From Chlorobiaceae bacterium (GTDB lineage: Bacteria; Bacteroidota; Chlorobiia; Chlorobiales; Chlorobiaceae), in contig JAAXWX010000004.1 in the NCBI GenBank assembly GCA_013334755.1, forward strand, positions 1-64,000: a stretch of 64,000 nt of DNA, given 5' to 3'. The notes beneath the pieces are model-generated. The model was given only the letters and a program-made list of their open reading frames with translations, was not told the DNA's origin and searched no databases. Of this stretch, positions 1 to 8,953 are shown in pieces. Numbering within the stretch: position 1 is the first letter of the stretch; each line of letters opens with the position of its first letter. Both the position numbers and the translations under genes were made by a program.

Positions 1-1145
1 CCGGCATTATCAGCAGCTTTTCAACATCAGGTTATCACCGCACCGAGCTTGAACTGAACAGAAAAGATAATGTTACTGAAACCATCTCCGGGGCAAATCT
101 ACTCTATCACTACGAAAGAGGCCTTTTCAGCGGCAGGGCAGGGGGCAGTGTTCTCAATTGCCATTATCCAATGCCTCTTGATAATCTTGAACCTGGCGCA
201 GCAGCAACGACGTATACTTCGACAACTCTTTACAGTCTCGAAACAGATCTCTCCCTTGGCAGAGCCAGCCTTTTTGCCGAAGGAGCTTTTTCCAAAAGGC
301 CTGAAGATGCCTCATGGACAGCTGGTGCAGAGTATGAGGTTCTTAAGGGCATCACCACTGTTGCTGCTCTCCGCCGTTATGGATCTCACTTCTTTTCGCC
401 TTATGCCGGAGCTTTTGCTGAAAGGGGCAGCGGAGCTTCAAATGAGGAGGGATATTATGTCGGAATTAATGCCAAGGTTAATGACCGGCTTGAAGTTGCC
501 GCCTATTATGATCTTTTTACCTTTCCTCAGCTTGATGATCATTGTCCATATCCTTCAGATGGTAATGATTCCAGGTTCTGGCTGAGCTGGAAACAATCAC
601 CTCTTTTGACCTGGAGCCTTCAACTTCAGCACAAAGAGAAGGAGGAACAATCCAATCAGGGAACCTCCAAAAATCCTCTCTGGGTAGCACTTCCTCAAAT
701 ATCCGATCGCTGCCGTCTTGATTGTGATGTGATGCTATCCCGGACACTTCATCTGAGAAGTCGCGGAGAGGTTAAAAGAGTGATCAAAGAGTATCTTGGT
801 GGAGAGAGGCAATTTTATGGAAGGCTGTTTTTTCAGCAGGCAGGTTACACTGCCGGAAAATTTGCTCTTAAAGGACGCTTTACCCTTTTTAATACCGAAG
901 ATTATGATGCAGCCCTCTATGCCTATGAGGATGACCTGCCTCTGACCTCCTCTCTCGGCATGTACGATGGGCGAGGCAAATCGCTCTTTGTTGTGGCAAC
1001 CTGGCAGCTCTTGCCGCAAATGAAGGTTGGAGCACGATACGAGACAACATGGTACAGTGACCGGGAGGTTTACAGCAGTGGCAATGATGAGCGCGCCACT
1101 AGTTCGCCAGGCTCATTTCATCTTGGTTGCTTTCTTTCATTCTGA
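1..1145 (+). CDS. Outer-membrane beta-barrel protein, C-terminal part (probably HHH/ComEA-barrel family), partial
   Basis: The reading frame is open from the first full codon (position 3) to the TGA at 1143-1145, so the 5' end lies outside the window and about 380 residues are visible. The sequence alternates polar and aromatic residues, as in amphipathic beta-strands, and ends in FLSF with a terminal aromatic residue, as outer-membrane barrels do. Segments such as GYHRTELELNRK and AAYYDLFTFPQ resemble the large helix-hairpin-helix plus barrel proteins of Bacteroidota/Chlorobiota. That family link is from memory. The HHH repeats, if any, would be upstream. The first internal ATG (171) is not the real start. 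It converges on tsaC with a 16-base gap. Confidence 0.6.
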   Translation, partial: GIISSFSTSGYHRTELELNRKDNVTETISGANLLYHYERGLFSGRAGGSVLNCHYPMPLDNLEPGAAATTYTSTTLYSLETDLSLGRASLFAEGAFSKRPEDASWTAGAEYEVLKGITTVAALRRYGSHFFSPYAGAFAERGSGASNEEGYYVGINAKVNDRLEVAAYYDLFTFPQLDDHCPYPSDGNDSRFWLSWKQSPLLTWSLQLQHKEKEEQSNQGTSKNPLWVALPQISDRCRLDCDVMLSRTLHLRSRGEVKRVIKEYLGGERQFYGRLFFQQAGYTAGKFALKGRFTLFNTEDYDAALYAYEDDLPLTSSLGMYDGRGKSLFVVATWQLLPQMKVGARYETTWYSDREVYSSGNDERATSSPGSFHLGCFLSF

Positions 1146-1161
1146 ATATTTCGGCCACTGT

Positions 1162-2112
1162 TTAACAGACTCCGGCAGCCCGTATCAGTCTGTCTCTGAT
1201 CGCTCTGCCAAGTCCTTCGTTTGATGGCAGTTCGCAGTATATAGTGCTGATGCCTTCTGCATCACACAACCTGAAAAAGCGGAAGAGCTCCTGGCCATAC
1301 TCATCAAGATTCTGGCACACTTTGAACAGCGAAACGCCTGCAGGAGCCTCCGACATGCCGATAGAGGCCGAAGAAGAGTTTCCGACGGCAATGTTGTCCT
1401 GGGCAGTGTAAAGGACAATCGAAGCCTTGGGAGCATAATGCGGATATTTTAAGCCAGGGCTTTTCGGTGGTTTAGCCGGGTCGACAACCGTGCTTTCCAT
1501 TATGTCAGGCACAACGGACTGCAGTTGTTCAAGCGTAATAGCTCCCGCTCTGAGCAGAAGCGGCTTTGGCCCGGAACAATCAACTATGGTTGATTCCAGG
1601 CCGATGGAACTGGGCTTGTCACGGAGAAGAGAGTCGATTTTTCCGGCAAGATCCTCAAAGACCGTCTCCCAGCTTGTCGCGCTCGGCAACCCTGAAAGAT
1701 TTGCTGAAGGAGCTGCAACAGGGCACTGGGAGAAACGAAGAAACTCCCGTGCGACCGGATTTGCCGGGCAGCGAACCCCAACGCTCTCAAGGCCGGCTGT
1801 AACGGTATAAGGAACGCCTGGATTTTTTTTAAGTATCAGAGTCAAAGGTCCGGGAAAAAACCGTTCAATCAGTTTCGTTGCCTCTGCGTTGATTTCAGCA
1901 GCTACTTCGGGAAGTTGATCGATGCTGTAGATGTGAACAATCAGCGGGTTATCCATTGGACGTCCTTTCGCCCGAAAGAGCCGGCTGATTGCTTCCGGAT
2001 GGTAAATGCTGGCTCCCAGACCGTAGACCGTTTCAGTCGGAAATGCCACAATTCCGCCTGAGTTAAGGATGCGGGCGGCTTTTTCAGCCGAATCGGTAAG
2101 AATGGTTTTCAT
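1162..2112 (-). CDS. tsaC: L-threonylcarbamoyladenylate synthase (Sua5/YrdC/YwlC)
   Basis: This enzyme makes threonylcarbamoyl-AMP from threonine, bicarbonate and ATP, the first step of t6A37 modification of ANN-decoding tRNAs. Visible marks are the N-terminal YrdC domain with RAKGRPMDNPL, SANLSGLPSAT and a PSSIGLESTIVD motif, then the Sua5-type C-terminal domain introduced by SPGLKYPHYAPKA. At 316 residues it is the long Sua5 form rather than the short TsaC form. I chose the ATG at 2112. A TTG at 2124 would add four residues (MHDH), and neither start has a clear ribosome binding site. It lies 23 bases behind the membrane kinase and is probably cotranscribed with it. Confidence 0.93.
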   Translation of the reverse strand: MKTILTDSAEKAARILNSGGIVAFPTETVYGLGASIYHPEAISRLFRAKGRPMDNPLIVHIYSIDQLPEVAAEINAEATKLIERFFPGPLTLILKKNPGVPYTVTAGLESVGVRCPANPVAREFLRFSQCPVAAPSANLSGLPSATSWETVFEDLAGKIDSLLRDKPSSIGLESTIVDCSGPKPLLLRAGAITLEQLQSVVPDIMESTVVDPAKPPKSPGLKYPHYAPKASIVLYTAQDNIAVGNSSSASIGMSEAPAGVSLFKVCQNLDEYGQELFRFFRLCDAEGISTIYCELPSNEGLGRAIRDRLIRAAGVC

Positions 2113-2135
2113 ATGATCATGCAAAAGAGGGGATG

Positions 2136-2771
2136 CTACTGGAAAATAGAGAGGAGGGTGGATAGCGTGCCTACTGATGCGCTCACAAGAGGTATTGAAA
2201 GGTTATCGTCAATTTTGAAATCTCCTATCCGTACCATGAAGGCCTCGGTCAGTGTTCCGGTTAATGCCATGATAACCCCGATATAAAAATTGAGTCCCGG
2301 TACAACGGAAACAACAGCCAATGCTGAGAAAAAAAATGCTACGCTGCCCTCCACGCTTTTGTGTCCAAACCGATGTTTTCCAAAAGTTTTTCCGATGATG
2401 GCAGCAAGGGTATCAGAAACAGCGACCATGGCAAATGCGGTAACAGCAATGATTTTCGGAAAAAAGAGTACCAGGAGAAGTGCTGCCATGACAATGTAGG
2501 TCGCGCCATTTAACTGAGCTTTTGCTTTCTTAAGTTCATGTGTTCTCAGCATGGCACCAAACGTTTTGTGATACCATACCGAAACGGGAGTGAAAAAATT
2601 TTTCAGCAGGTCAATCAGAAAAAAACCGGAAAAAAGCGGTACAAGGAGAAAAAGAGCAAGTTCCCTGCTGATAAACCAATAAATCACCGGAATAGAAAGC
2701 GATGAAAGATGAATCGCTTTTCGTGCAACTTCATAACGGAGTTCCAGCCGGTCAATCTCATCCATAGTCAT
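2136..2771 (-). CDS. Membrane CTP-dependent kinase of the dolichol kinase / phytol kinase (VTE5, SEC59) family
   Basis: This is a 211-residue polytopic membrane protein with several hydrophobic helices. It contains the family's conserved pieces: RKAIHLSS near the N-terminus, a KKAKAQLNGATYI segment, VAVSDTLAAIIGK, and FGHKSVEGSVAFF, which fits the CTP-binding region. Family members phosphorylate long-chain prenols (phytol, dolichol) or diacylglycerol with CTP. In a phototroph, salvage of phytol or a related prenol is an attractive role, but this is inference. A second ATG lies two codons downstream (2765). It is upstream of tsaC on the same strand and diverges from ppx across 174 bases. Confidence 0.75.
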   Translation of the reverse strand: MTMDEIDRLELRYEVARKAIHLSSLSIPVIYWFISRELALFLLVPLFSGFFLIDLLKNFFTPVSVWYHKTFGAMLRTHELKKAKAQLNGATYIVMAALLLVLFFPKIIAVTAFAMVAVSDTLAAIIGKTFGKHRFGHKSVEGSVAFFFSALAVVSVVPGLNFYIGVIMALTGTLTEAFMVRIGDFKIDDNLSIPLVSASVGTLSTLLSIFQ

Positions 2772-2945
2772 AAATAAAGTTTAGCAGAGAAACGGTCAAG
2801 AATAAGGGGGTATCAGGCTGGAATATACAACGAAATCTCAGGAAGCCAGAAAAGTTCTCCCGAAGAGCTTCCTTTTCTCTTTCCCTTTCCCTTTCAAAAC
2901 GTGTACTTTGCAATACTTTTTAAAATTGCATTTTGACGTATTGGT

Positions 2946-4505
2946 ATGAAGAGTGAAAAATTGAGAGTCGCTGCTATTGATCTTGGGACAAACTCCTTCC
3001 ACATGATTATTGTAGAGGAGAGCAGAGAGAAGGGAATTGTTGAGATTGATCGTGTCAAGGATATGATTTGTATTGGTCGCGGCAGCATTTCAACAAAAAT
3101 GCTCAATGAAGAGGCAATGGATTCAGGAGTTGCAGCGTTGAAGAATTTTCTTGTACTTGCCTCGCAACATGGTGTTGCGCCGGAAAATGTCATTGCATTC
3201 GCCACCAGTGCTATCCGGGAGGCAAAAAACCGCGGTGAATTTCTCCGCAGGATCAAAGAGGAGACGGGACTTAAGGTCAAGATTATCTCCGGAAGGGAGG
3301 AGGCTGAATTTATCTATTACGGGGTTCGTAATGCGGTGAAGATTGGCAAAAGCTCCGACCTTCTTTTCGATATTGGAGGGGGATCGGTTGAGTTTGTCCT
3401 TGTCAATCATAAGGGAATACAGCTGCTTGAAAGCCGTAAAATCGGTGTTGCACGAATGTGCGAACGTTTTGTCGCTTCTGAACCGATAGCTGTCCATGAT
3501 ATCAAGATGCTCGAACAGTTCTTTTCGGCAGAGATGGTATCCGCCGTTGAAAAAGCCTCCGAACTTAAAGTAACCAGAGCAATAGCCTCTTCCGGTACAG
3601 CCCAGAATATTGCCCGCATGATCTGCGTGATGCAGGGCCGGGAGAGCGACGCTTCTCTCAATAACAGCGCATTTACCCGTAAAGAGTTTGAGGATCTTTA
3701 CAAAACAGTTCTCCCTCTTGGTGCCGCCGAACGGAAAAAAATGACCGGACTTGATGAAAAAAGGGTTGATCTTATTGTGCCGGGCCTCATTCTTGTCGAC
3801 ATGATTTTCAGGCTTTTCAATCTCAATGAGATTGTGATTTCGGATTCAGCCTTACGGGAGGGCATGGTGCTCCACTATCTGAAGCATTGCAATGCTGCCG
3901 GCATAAAACTGGGCGATGAAAGTGAACTTGATATCCGCAGGGAGAGTGTCTATGAACTCGGTTTTCGTTGTGGATGGACGCGTGAACATGCAGAGCATGT
4001 GGCTCGCCTCAGTCTTCAACTCTTCGACAGGCTGGCATTTCTGCACCATCTGGAAGAGCCCTATCGCGAACTGCTTGAGTATGCAGCGCTGCTTCATAAT
4101 ATTGGAACATTTATTTCTATCTCTTCCCATCACAAGCACAGCCAGTACATTATCCTTAACGGGGAGCTTCGTGGATTTTCTCCTTCGGACATTGAGATCA
4201 TCGGTCATGTTGCCCGTTATCACCGCAAATCTCCACCTTCAGAGAAGCATACGGTATACAGCCAGCTTAAACCTGCACACAAACGGGTGGTCGATGTTCT
4301 TTCAGGCATTCTGCGTCTCGCTAATGGCCTTGAGCGCGGTCATCGGCAGAACATTCAGAAAATCAACATCAAGGTCAAGGGAGATGCTATTATACTGTGT
4401 CTCAAAGCCCGCTTTGAGCCAGATATTGAAATCTGGGCAGCCGATCTGCTGAAGCCCTGGCTTGAAACGGTTCTGGGGAAATCCATTACTTTTCAAGCGC
4501 TTTGA
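2946..4505 (+). CDS. ppx: Exopolyphosphatase / guanosine pentaphosphate phosphatase family protein (Ppx/GppA)
   Basis: The family hydrolyses terminal phosphates from polyphosphate or converts pppGpp to ppGpp. The 519-residue protein opens with the ASKHA phosphate-1 motif (DLGTNSFHMIIVE, about residues 12-24), then FATSAIREA, and a phosphate-2 motif FDIGGGSVEFVL. The C-terminal third carries an HD-like helical domain (LLEYAALLHNIG, with further histidines in SSHHKHSQY). That is the two-part layout of long Ppx/GppA proteins. Whether polyphosphate or pppGpp is preferred cannot be told from sequence. The stop is one base before the pabBC start, so the two are almost certainly cotranscribed. Confidence 0.9.
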   Translation: MKSEKLRVAAIDLGTNSFHMIIVEESREKGIVEIDRVKDMICIGRGSISTKMLNEEAMDSGVAALKNFLVLASQHGVAPENVIAFATSAIREAKNRGEFLRRIKEETGLKVKIISGREEAEFIYYGVRNAVKIGKSSDLLFDIGGGSVEFVLVNHKGIQLLESRKIGVARMCERFVASEPIAVHDIKMLEQFFSAEMVSAVEKASELKVTRAIASSGTAQNIARMICVMQGRESDASLNNSAFTRKEFEDLYKTVLPLGAAERKKMTGLDEKRVDLIVPGLILVDMIFRLFNLNEIVISDSALREGMVLHYLKHCNAAGIKLGDESELDIRRESVYELGFRCGWTREHAEHVARLSLQLFDRLAFLHHLEEPYRELLEYAALLHNIGTFISISSHHKHSQYIILNGELRGFSPSDIEIIGHVARYHRKSPPSEKHTVYSQLKPAHKRVVDVLSGILRLANGLERGHRQNIQKINIKVKGDAIILCLKARFEPDIEIWAADLLKPWLETVLGKSITFQAL

Positions 4506-4506
4506 G

Positions 4507-6462
4507 ATGAAGGGAGAGAGTGCTTGTGAGTCTGTTGTCGACACTCTTTCAAGGGAGGGATCGATCTGGCTTGAATCAGCCTTTTGTAAAGGGCATCCTG
4601 GCGGCGCACTGCTTTTCTCCGAACCGGTTGAGGTGGTGACACTCTGCTCCCTGTCCGGTCTGGAACTTTTTTTCCGGAAACTTGAGGAAAAAATTGCAGA
4701 AGGTTTTTTTCTTGCCGGATGGCTCAGTTATGAGGCTGGTTACGGTTTTGAAGAGAAGCTTGTCAACGCAAACGTTTCTGATGATAATACTTCTCTATCC
4801 TCTCTGTTTGGCTGGTTTGGTGTCTACAGGGAACCGGAGCGTTTTTCCATGGTACAGGTCGAAAAACTTTTTGCTGAAGAGAAAAGCTTTTTCCCGGACA
4901 TTTCCGATGTGTTATCAGAGCTCTCATTTAATTTTTCTGAAGCCAGCTATGGCAGGAAAATCCAGACCATCAAAGAGCACATTGCCGCAGGTAATCTCTA
5001 TCAAGTGAACTTTACCGGACGATACCGCTTTCCTTTCAAAGGTCCGGTACCAGCACTTTTTTCGGCATTGAGAGGCGCGCAACCCTCATCATACTCTGCA
5101 TGCATCAACAAATGCGGGACTACAATATTATCCTTTTCTCCCGAGCTTTTTTTCCGACGGCACGGTTCAGTTATCGAAACCATGCCGATGAAGGGTACCG
5201 CTCCAAGAGGCATTTCGGCTGAAGAGGATTGCCGCCTTAGAGAGGGCCTTGTGCAATGCAGCAAAAACCTTGCTGAAAATCTGATGATTGTAGATTTGTT
5301 GCGTAATGATCTTGGCAGGATTTGCAAGCCGGGCTCGGTAGAAACCGGAGAGTTGTTTGCAATTGAAAGCTGGCCAACCCTTCATCAGATGGTTTCAACA
5401 ATCCGGGGTGAGCAAAGGGAGGATGTCGGGCTTTATGACCTCTTCAGGGCGCTTTTTCCTTCCGGTTCAATAACCGGGGCGCCCAAAATTAACGCCATGA
5501 ACCTCATACAGAGCCTTGAGGAGGAGCCGAGAGGGGTCTATACCGGTACCATTGGCTATATCACGCCTGAAAGTGACATGGTTTTCAGCGTAGCAATCCG
5601 CACTATCGAACTTTCTGGAAATGAAGGGATTTACGGTTCTGGAGGTGGTATTGTATGGGACTCTGAACCAGAGGAGGAGTATCGGGAGTGCCAGCTCAAG
5701 GCAAAGATTCTTTCTTCAGGAGGCAGTGTCGTATTGGGCTACGATCCAGATGAAAAGTATCGGGATCCCTGGCTAAAGACAACGAATATTACCAACACCA
5801 TCGGAAAACCTGTTGATCTTTTTGAAAGCATCCTTTGGTGCGGCAGTTATCTCTGGCTTGATGAGCATCTCGAACGGCTTGCATCATCAGCCTCTACACT
5901 CGGCTTTCCATTCGACAGAACCGCCGCCACCCTGATGCTCAACTGTCTCGAAGAGGAGCTTCGTCGAAGCGACAATCGCTTTAAAGTACGGCTCACCCTC
6001 ACCTTTCAGGGAGTCTTCAGCACCAGTCATGAGTTGATAACAGTGCAGCGTTCCGACGCTCCGCTCCGATTGTGCATAGCCGGTCACAGCACCAGTTCAG
6101 CGGACCAGTTACTTTCTCATAAAACAACCGCGCGAGTGCTCTACGACCGCTACTTCACTCTTGCCCGCCTGAAAGGCTACGATGAAGTCATTTTCCTCAA
6201 TGAGCGCGGAGAGGTGAGCGAAGGGGCCGTCAGCAATATTTTTGTTCCTCAAGGCCGGCAGCTCATTACTCCTCCGCTTCAATCCGGACTGCTCAACGGC
6301 ATATTTCGCAGCTACATGCTCTCCACCCGCATCTTTGTTTCCGAAAAAAACATAACACTGTGCGACCTGCCGCCATCCGGCACCATCTATATCGCAAATT
6401 CAGTCAGGGGCCTCAGGCCGGCCATTTTCACAGGCCACCAAATTCATTTACAGGACTTATAG
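4507..6462 (+). CDS. pabBC: Fused aminodeoxychorismate synthase component I and 4-amino-4-deoxychorismate lyase
   Basis: This bifunctional folate enzyme makes p-aminobenzoate from chorismate. Residues 1 to about 430 are a chorismate-binding PabB domain. It has the PMKGT motif, whose Lys229 is the catalytic lysine position that separates ADC synthase from anthranilate synthase, and SGSITGAPKINAMN (about 318-331). The remainder is a PLP fold-type IV lyase with the Schiff-base lysine in LLSHKTTARVLYDRY (Lys539) and the motif EGAVSNIFV. I used the ATG at 4507, one base after the ppx stop. A TTG at 4462 would overlap ppx. No glutaminase subunit (PabA) is in the window. folP lies 6-7 kb downstream. 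Confidence 0.93.
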   Translation: MKGESACESVVDTLSREGSIWLESAFCKGHPGGALLFSEPVEVVTLCSLSGLELFFRKLEEKIAEGFFLAGWLSYEAGYGFEEKLVNANVSDDNTSLSSLFGWFGVYREPERFSMVQVEKLFAEEKSFFPDISDVLSELSFNFSEASYGRKIQTIKEHIAAGNLYQVNFTGRYRFPFKGPVPALFSALRGAQPSSYSACINKCGTTILSFSPELFFRRHGSVIETMPMKGTAPRGISAEEDCRLREGLVQCSKNLAENLMIVDLLRNDLGRICKPGSVETGELFAIESWPTLHQMVSTIRGEQREDVGLYDLFRALFPSGSITGAPKINAMNLIQSLEEEPRGVYTGTIGYITPESDMVFSVAIRTIELSGNEGIYGSGGGIVWDSEPEEEYRECQLKAKILSSGGSVVLGYDPDEKYRDPWLKTTNITNTIGKPVDLFESILWCGSYLWLDEHLERLASSASTLGFPFDRTAATLMLNCLEEELRRSDNRFKVRLTLTFQGVFSTSHELITVQRSDAPLRLCIAGHSTSSADQLLSHKTTARVLYDRYFTLARLKGYDEVIFLNERGEVSEGAVSNIFVPQGRQLITPPLQSGLLNGIFRSYMLSTRIFVSEKNITLCDLPPSGTIYIANSVRGLRPAIFTGHQIHLQDL

Positions 6463-6601
6463 AAGAGGCTGCAGGATCAATAAGTCCCATAAATCCTTAA
6501 GCCCAAACTTTCCATCCTATTCCAAACTCCCCCCGAAACTCAAAAAAACTCTCTATATTCTCTATAGCAGAAAAAATTCAACTTCTTACTTTTCTCCTGA
6601 C

Positions 6602-7063
6602 ATGCGCGACCACACTCCCAACTTCGAAATGCACGAGCTAACGGTCCAGAACAAAACGCTCATCCGCTATACGGTACAGCAGCTTCTGGAGAAACTTGTC
6701 GCTGACGGTAAACTGACCTCCGACACCCTGCTTGAATTCTGGATTGAAGTTCCCGGTATCAAGCGCTCCAGGGGTACCTTCAGAGGCGGATTTCTGATGC
6801 CTGACAGCTTTGTCTATATCAGCGACTATTTTCAGCCTGATTCTGAACAGACACTCCTTCCTGGCGTAGCCTATGCGTACGGGGAAGCCACCCTTGAAAA
6901 GGTCTGGGATGATCTTCTTGATGAACTGTACTATCAGATCGAAATATTCACCTCTCCAGTTTCCTCAGGAAAAGGGATAACGCTTGAGCTGTGGGCAGGC
7001 AATCGCCAGCGTCCAGAAGGCGAGTGGATCTATGCCGTCGACCGTAAAGTAGAACTTGGTTAG
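6602..7063 (+). CDS. Conserved-looking hypothetical protein, 153 residues
   Basis: I do not recognise this family. The protein is soluble and acidic, with no signal peptide, membrane segment or cysteine cluster. The N-terminal third looks helical (IRYTVQQLLEKLVADGKL). It then shows strand-like stretches with repeated glycine and aromatic residues (RGTFRGGFLMPDSFVYISDYF) and ends ITLELWAGNRQRPEGEWIYAV. Codon use matches its neighbours, it starts with ATG, and the 139-base upstream gap is AT-rich, so it is probably a real gene with its own promoter. Its last four bases overlap the end of nth on the opposite strand. Confidence 0.72.
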   Translation: MRDHTPNFEMHELTVQNKTLIRYTVQQLLEKLVADGKLTSDTLLEFWIEVPGIKRSRGTFRGGFLMPDSFVYISDYFQPDSEQTLLPGVAYAYGEATLEKVWDDLLDELYYQIEIFTSPVSSGKGITLELWAGNRQRPEGEWIYAVDRKVELG

Positions 7064-7701
7064 CTTTTTTTTGCCGGGTAGTCACAGATACTGAAGATGC
7101 TGCAATGTGCACAGTCAGGTTTTTTGGCCTTGCAGGTGTACCTGCCGTGCAGCAGCAAATAGTGATGAAAGTTGATCACCCACCCTTCGGGAATAATTTT
7201 CATCAGCTCCGCTTCGGTCTGTTCAACTTTTTCGGTACAAACCAGTCCGATTCTGTTTGAAACCCGGTGTACATGGGTATCGACCGGCATGACAGGCAGA
7301 TGGAACGCATTGCTCAGTACTACATTTGCGGTTTTTCTGCCAACCCCGGGAAGACTTTCGAGTCTTTCCCTCGTGTCGGGAACCACTCCCTGATAGCGTT
7401 CAACCAGAATCCGGCTTACCTCAAGGATGTTCTTTGCCTTGTTATTATAATAGTTGATGGAGCGAACCAGACTTTTGACGTTGTCCAATTCCATTTTGCT
7501 CATGCTTTCGGCATCCGGTGCAAATCTGAAAAGCTCACGGGTAATGATATTAACCTGCCGGTCTGTAGCCTGTGCGGCAAGGATTGTGGCAATCAGTAAT
7601 TGAAAAGGGCTTTCGAAGTGCAGTTCGCTTTTCGGGTTCGGGTATGCAGCGCTGAGCACCTCATTGAGAAAAACGATTTTTTCTTCAGGAGTCTTTTTCA
7701 T
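7060..7701 (-). CDS. nth: Endonuclease III (base excision repair DNA glycosylase/AP lyase)
   Basis: The enzyme removes oxidised pyrimidines and nicks the resulting abasic site. The 213-residue protein has the helix-hairpin-helix LPGVGRKTANVV with catalytic Lys123, the catalytic aspartate Asp141 in PVDTHVHRV, and a C-terminal iron-sulfur cluster loop of cysteines 190, 197, 200 and 206 (Cx6Cx2Cx5C). Length and residue spacing match the standard bacterial Nth. It is the last gene of the minus-strand run beginning with the M50 protease and follows nusB by 6 bases. Confidence 0.97.
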   Translation of the reverse strand: MKKTPEEKIVFLNEVLSAAYPNPKSELHFESPFQLLIATILAAQATDRQVNIITRELFRFAPDAESMSKMELDNVKSLVRSINYYNNKAKNILEVSRILVERYQGVVPDTRERLESLPGVGRKTANVVLSNAFHLPVMPVDTHVHRVSNRIGLVCTEKVEQTEAELMKIIPEGWVINFHHYLLLHGRYTCKAKKPDCAHCSIFSICDYPAKKS

Positions 7702-7707
7702 GCCTCA

Positions 7708-8223
7708 TCAGCTTTCGCTTTCCGGGTTTTCACTCTCGCTTTCTGCTTTTTGCAGCTTGGTCACAGACTGATCAATAAGTCCGCGTCCGTTTTTATGAAC
7801 CTTTCCTTCAGCCTTGAGATCGTTGAAAATCGCATCAAGAATGCCATTGACAAACTTGCTGCTCTTGTCCGTACTGTTGAATTTTTTTGCAATTTCAATA
7901 GCCTCATTGATCGAAACCTTGGGTGGAATATCCTCGCAGTAGAGAATTTCCGTCAGGGCCATGCGAATGATGTTCTTGTCGATGATGGCAATACGGCTCA
8001 TATCCCAGTTAAAGGTATGCTTCACAATATATCGGTCAATCTCCTCCATGTGCTCCTTGATATTTTTCAGGAGCATATTGAAAAACTTCATGGCATTGGC
8101 ATCCGCAAGAATCTCCTCGGTCAAAAGCCAGCCTGCGGCGGAGTCGATATCGGTATCCCTGATTTCAATGGTATAGAGCGCCTGTAAAATCTTTTCACGG
8201 ATTTGCCGTCGGTACGTCTTCAT
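7708..8223 (-). CDS. nusB: Transcription antitermination factor NusB
   Basis: NusB binds boxA RNA together with S10 (NusE) and supports rRNA transcription antitermination. The 171-residue protein begins [17 protein letters not shown] and has the all-helical pattern with [20 protein letters not shown] near the C-terminus, a hallmark of the family. It ends in an acidic low-complexity tail ([11 protein letters not shown]) absent from shorter homologues. I placed the start at the ATG at 8223, because a longer reading frame upstream would add 17 non-conserved residues and run into the HAD gene. It sits between the HAD phosphatase (10-base gap) and nth (6-base gap). Confidence 0.95.
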   Translation of the reverse strand: MKTYRRQIREKILQALYTIEIRDTDIDSAAGWLLTEEILADANAMKFFNMLLKNIKEHMEEIDRYIVKHTFNWDMSRIAIIDKNIIRMALTEILYCEDIPPKVSINEAIEIAKKFNSTDKSSKFVNGILDAIFNDLKAEGKVHKNGRGLIDQSVTKLQKAESESENPESES

Positions 8224-8233
8224 AAAAAAGCAA

Positions 8234-8935
8234 TTAATTGATTGAGGATCGGAGTATTTCACCGAGAACAACATCAGTCCGGCTTAAGTTTTCATACAGA
8301 ACATGCGGGTTGTGTTGCATCAGTTCCTCCGTTGAATAGTTGCCGGTTGCTACGGCAATAGACTTTGCGTTCAGAACTCTGGCGCAGGCTATATCGTGTT
8401 CCGTATCGCCAATGATAATGATGTCGTGGTTAATAAATTTTATTCCGGTGAGCTGATAAGCTTTTTCAACAGCGACCGCAGGCAGTTCGTTACGGCTGAG
8501 TCCATCATCCGCAAAAGCACCAAAGGGGAAATAGTGATTTATCTCGGGAAGAAGGAGCTTGTGCCGTCCTGACGCCTCAAAGTTTCCGGTTAAAAGACCG
8601 AGCATCAGTTCGGAGCGCCCTGAAAGCTCATCAAGAAGCTCTCGGATGCCTGCCATCAGGGAAACATCTGAGGGTTTGGCGTGGGTACGGAACATGTCGA
8701 TATAGGTCTGTTTCGCTTTCTCGAATTTGTCGGCAATGCAATTTTCATCGAGGCCGACACTCTGAAGAACTTCATAGATAATATTACTGTCCATCTTGCC
8801 TGCAAAATTGTGTGTATCTGCGGTTCCGGCAGTGCCATACACCATTTTCAGGGCATCAACAAGGACACTGCGGTTGATCGTGCTCATCGTGAGCAATGTT
8901 CCGTCGATATCAAATAACACCAGTTTCTTCAGCAT
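8234..8935 (-). CDS. HAD-family hydrolase, phosphoglycolate-phosphatase-like
   Basis: This is a 233-residue haloacid dehalogenase-type phosphatase. The nucleophile motif is FDIDGTLLT (Asp9, Asp11), motif II is LGLLTGN, and the metal-binding end motif is [16 protein letters not shown] four-helix cap lies between motifs I and II, as in the phosphoglycolate phosphatase/beta-phosphoglucomutase subgroup. The substrate cannot be assigned from sequence. It lies between smc (18-base gap) and nusB (10-base gap), with no obvious functional link to either. Confidence 0.88.
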   Translation of the reverse strand: MLKKLVLFDIDGTLLTMSTINRSVLVDALKMVYGTAGTADTHNFAGKMDSNIIYEVLQSVGLDENCIADKFEKAKQTYIDMFRTHAKPSDVSLMAGIRELLDELSGRSELMLGLLTGNFEASGRHKLLLPEINHYFPFGAFADDGLSRNELPAVAVEKAYQLTGIKFINHDIIIIGDTEHDIACARVLNAKSIAVATGNYSTEELMQHNPHVLYENLSRTDVVLGEILRSSIN

Positions 8936-8953
8936 ATCATTTCCTGGAAACTC

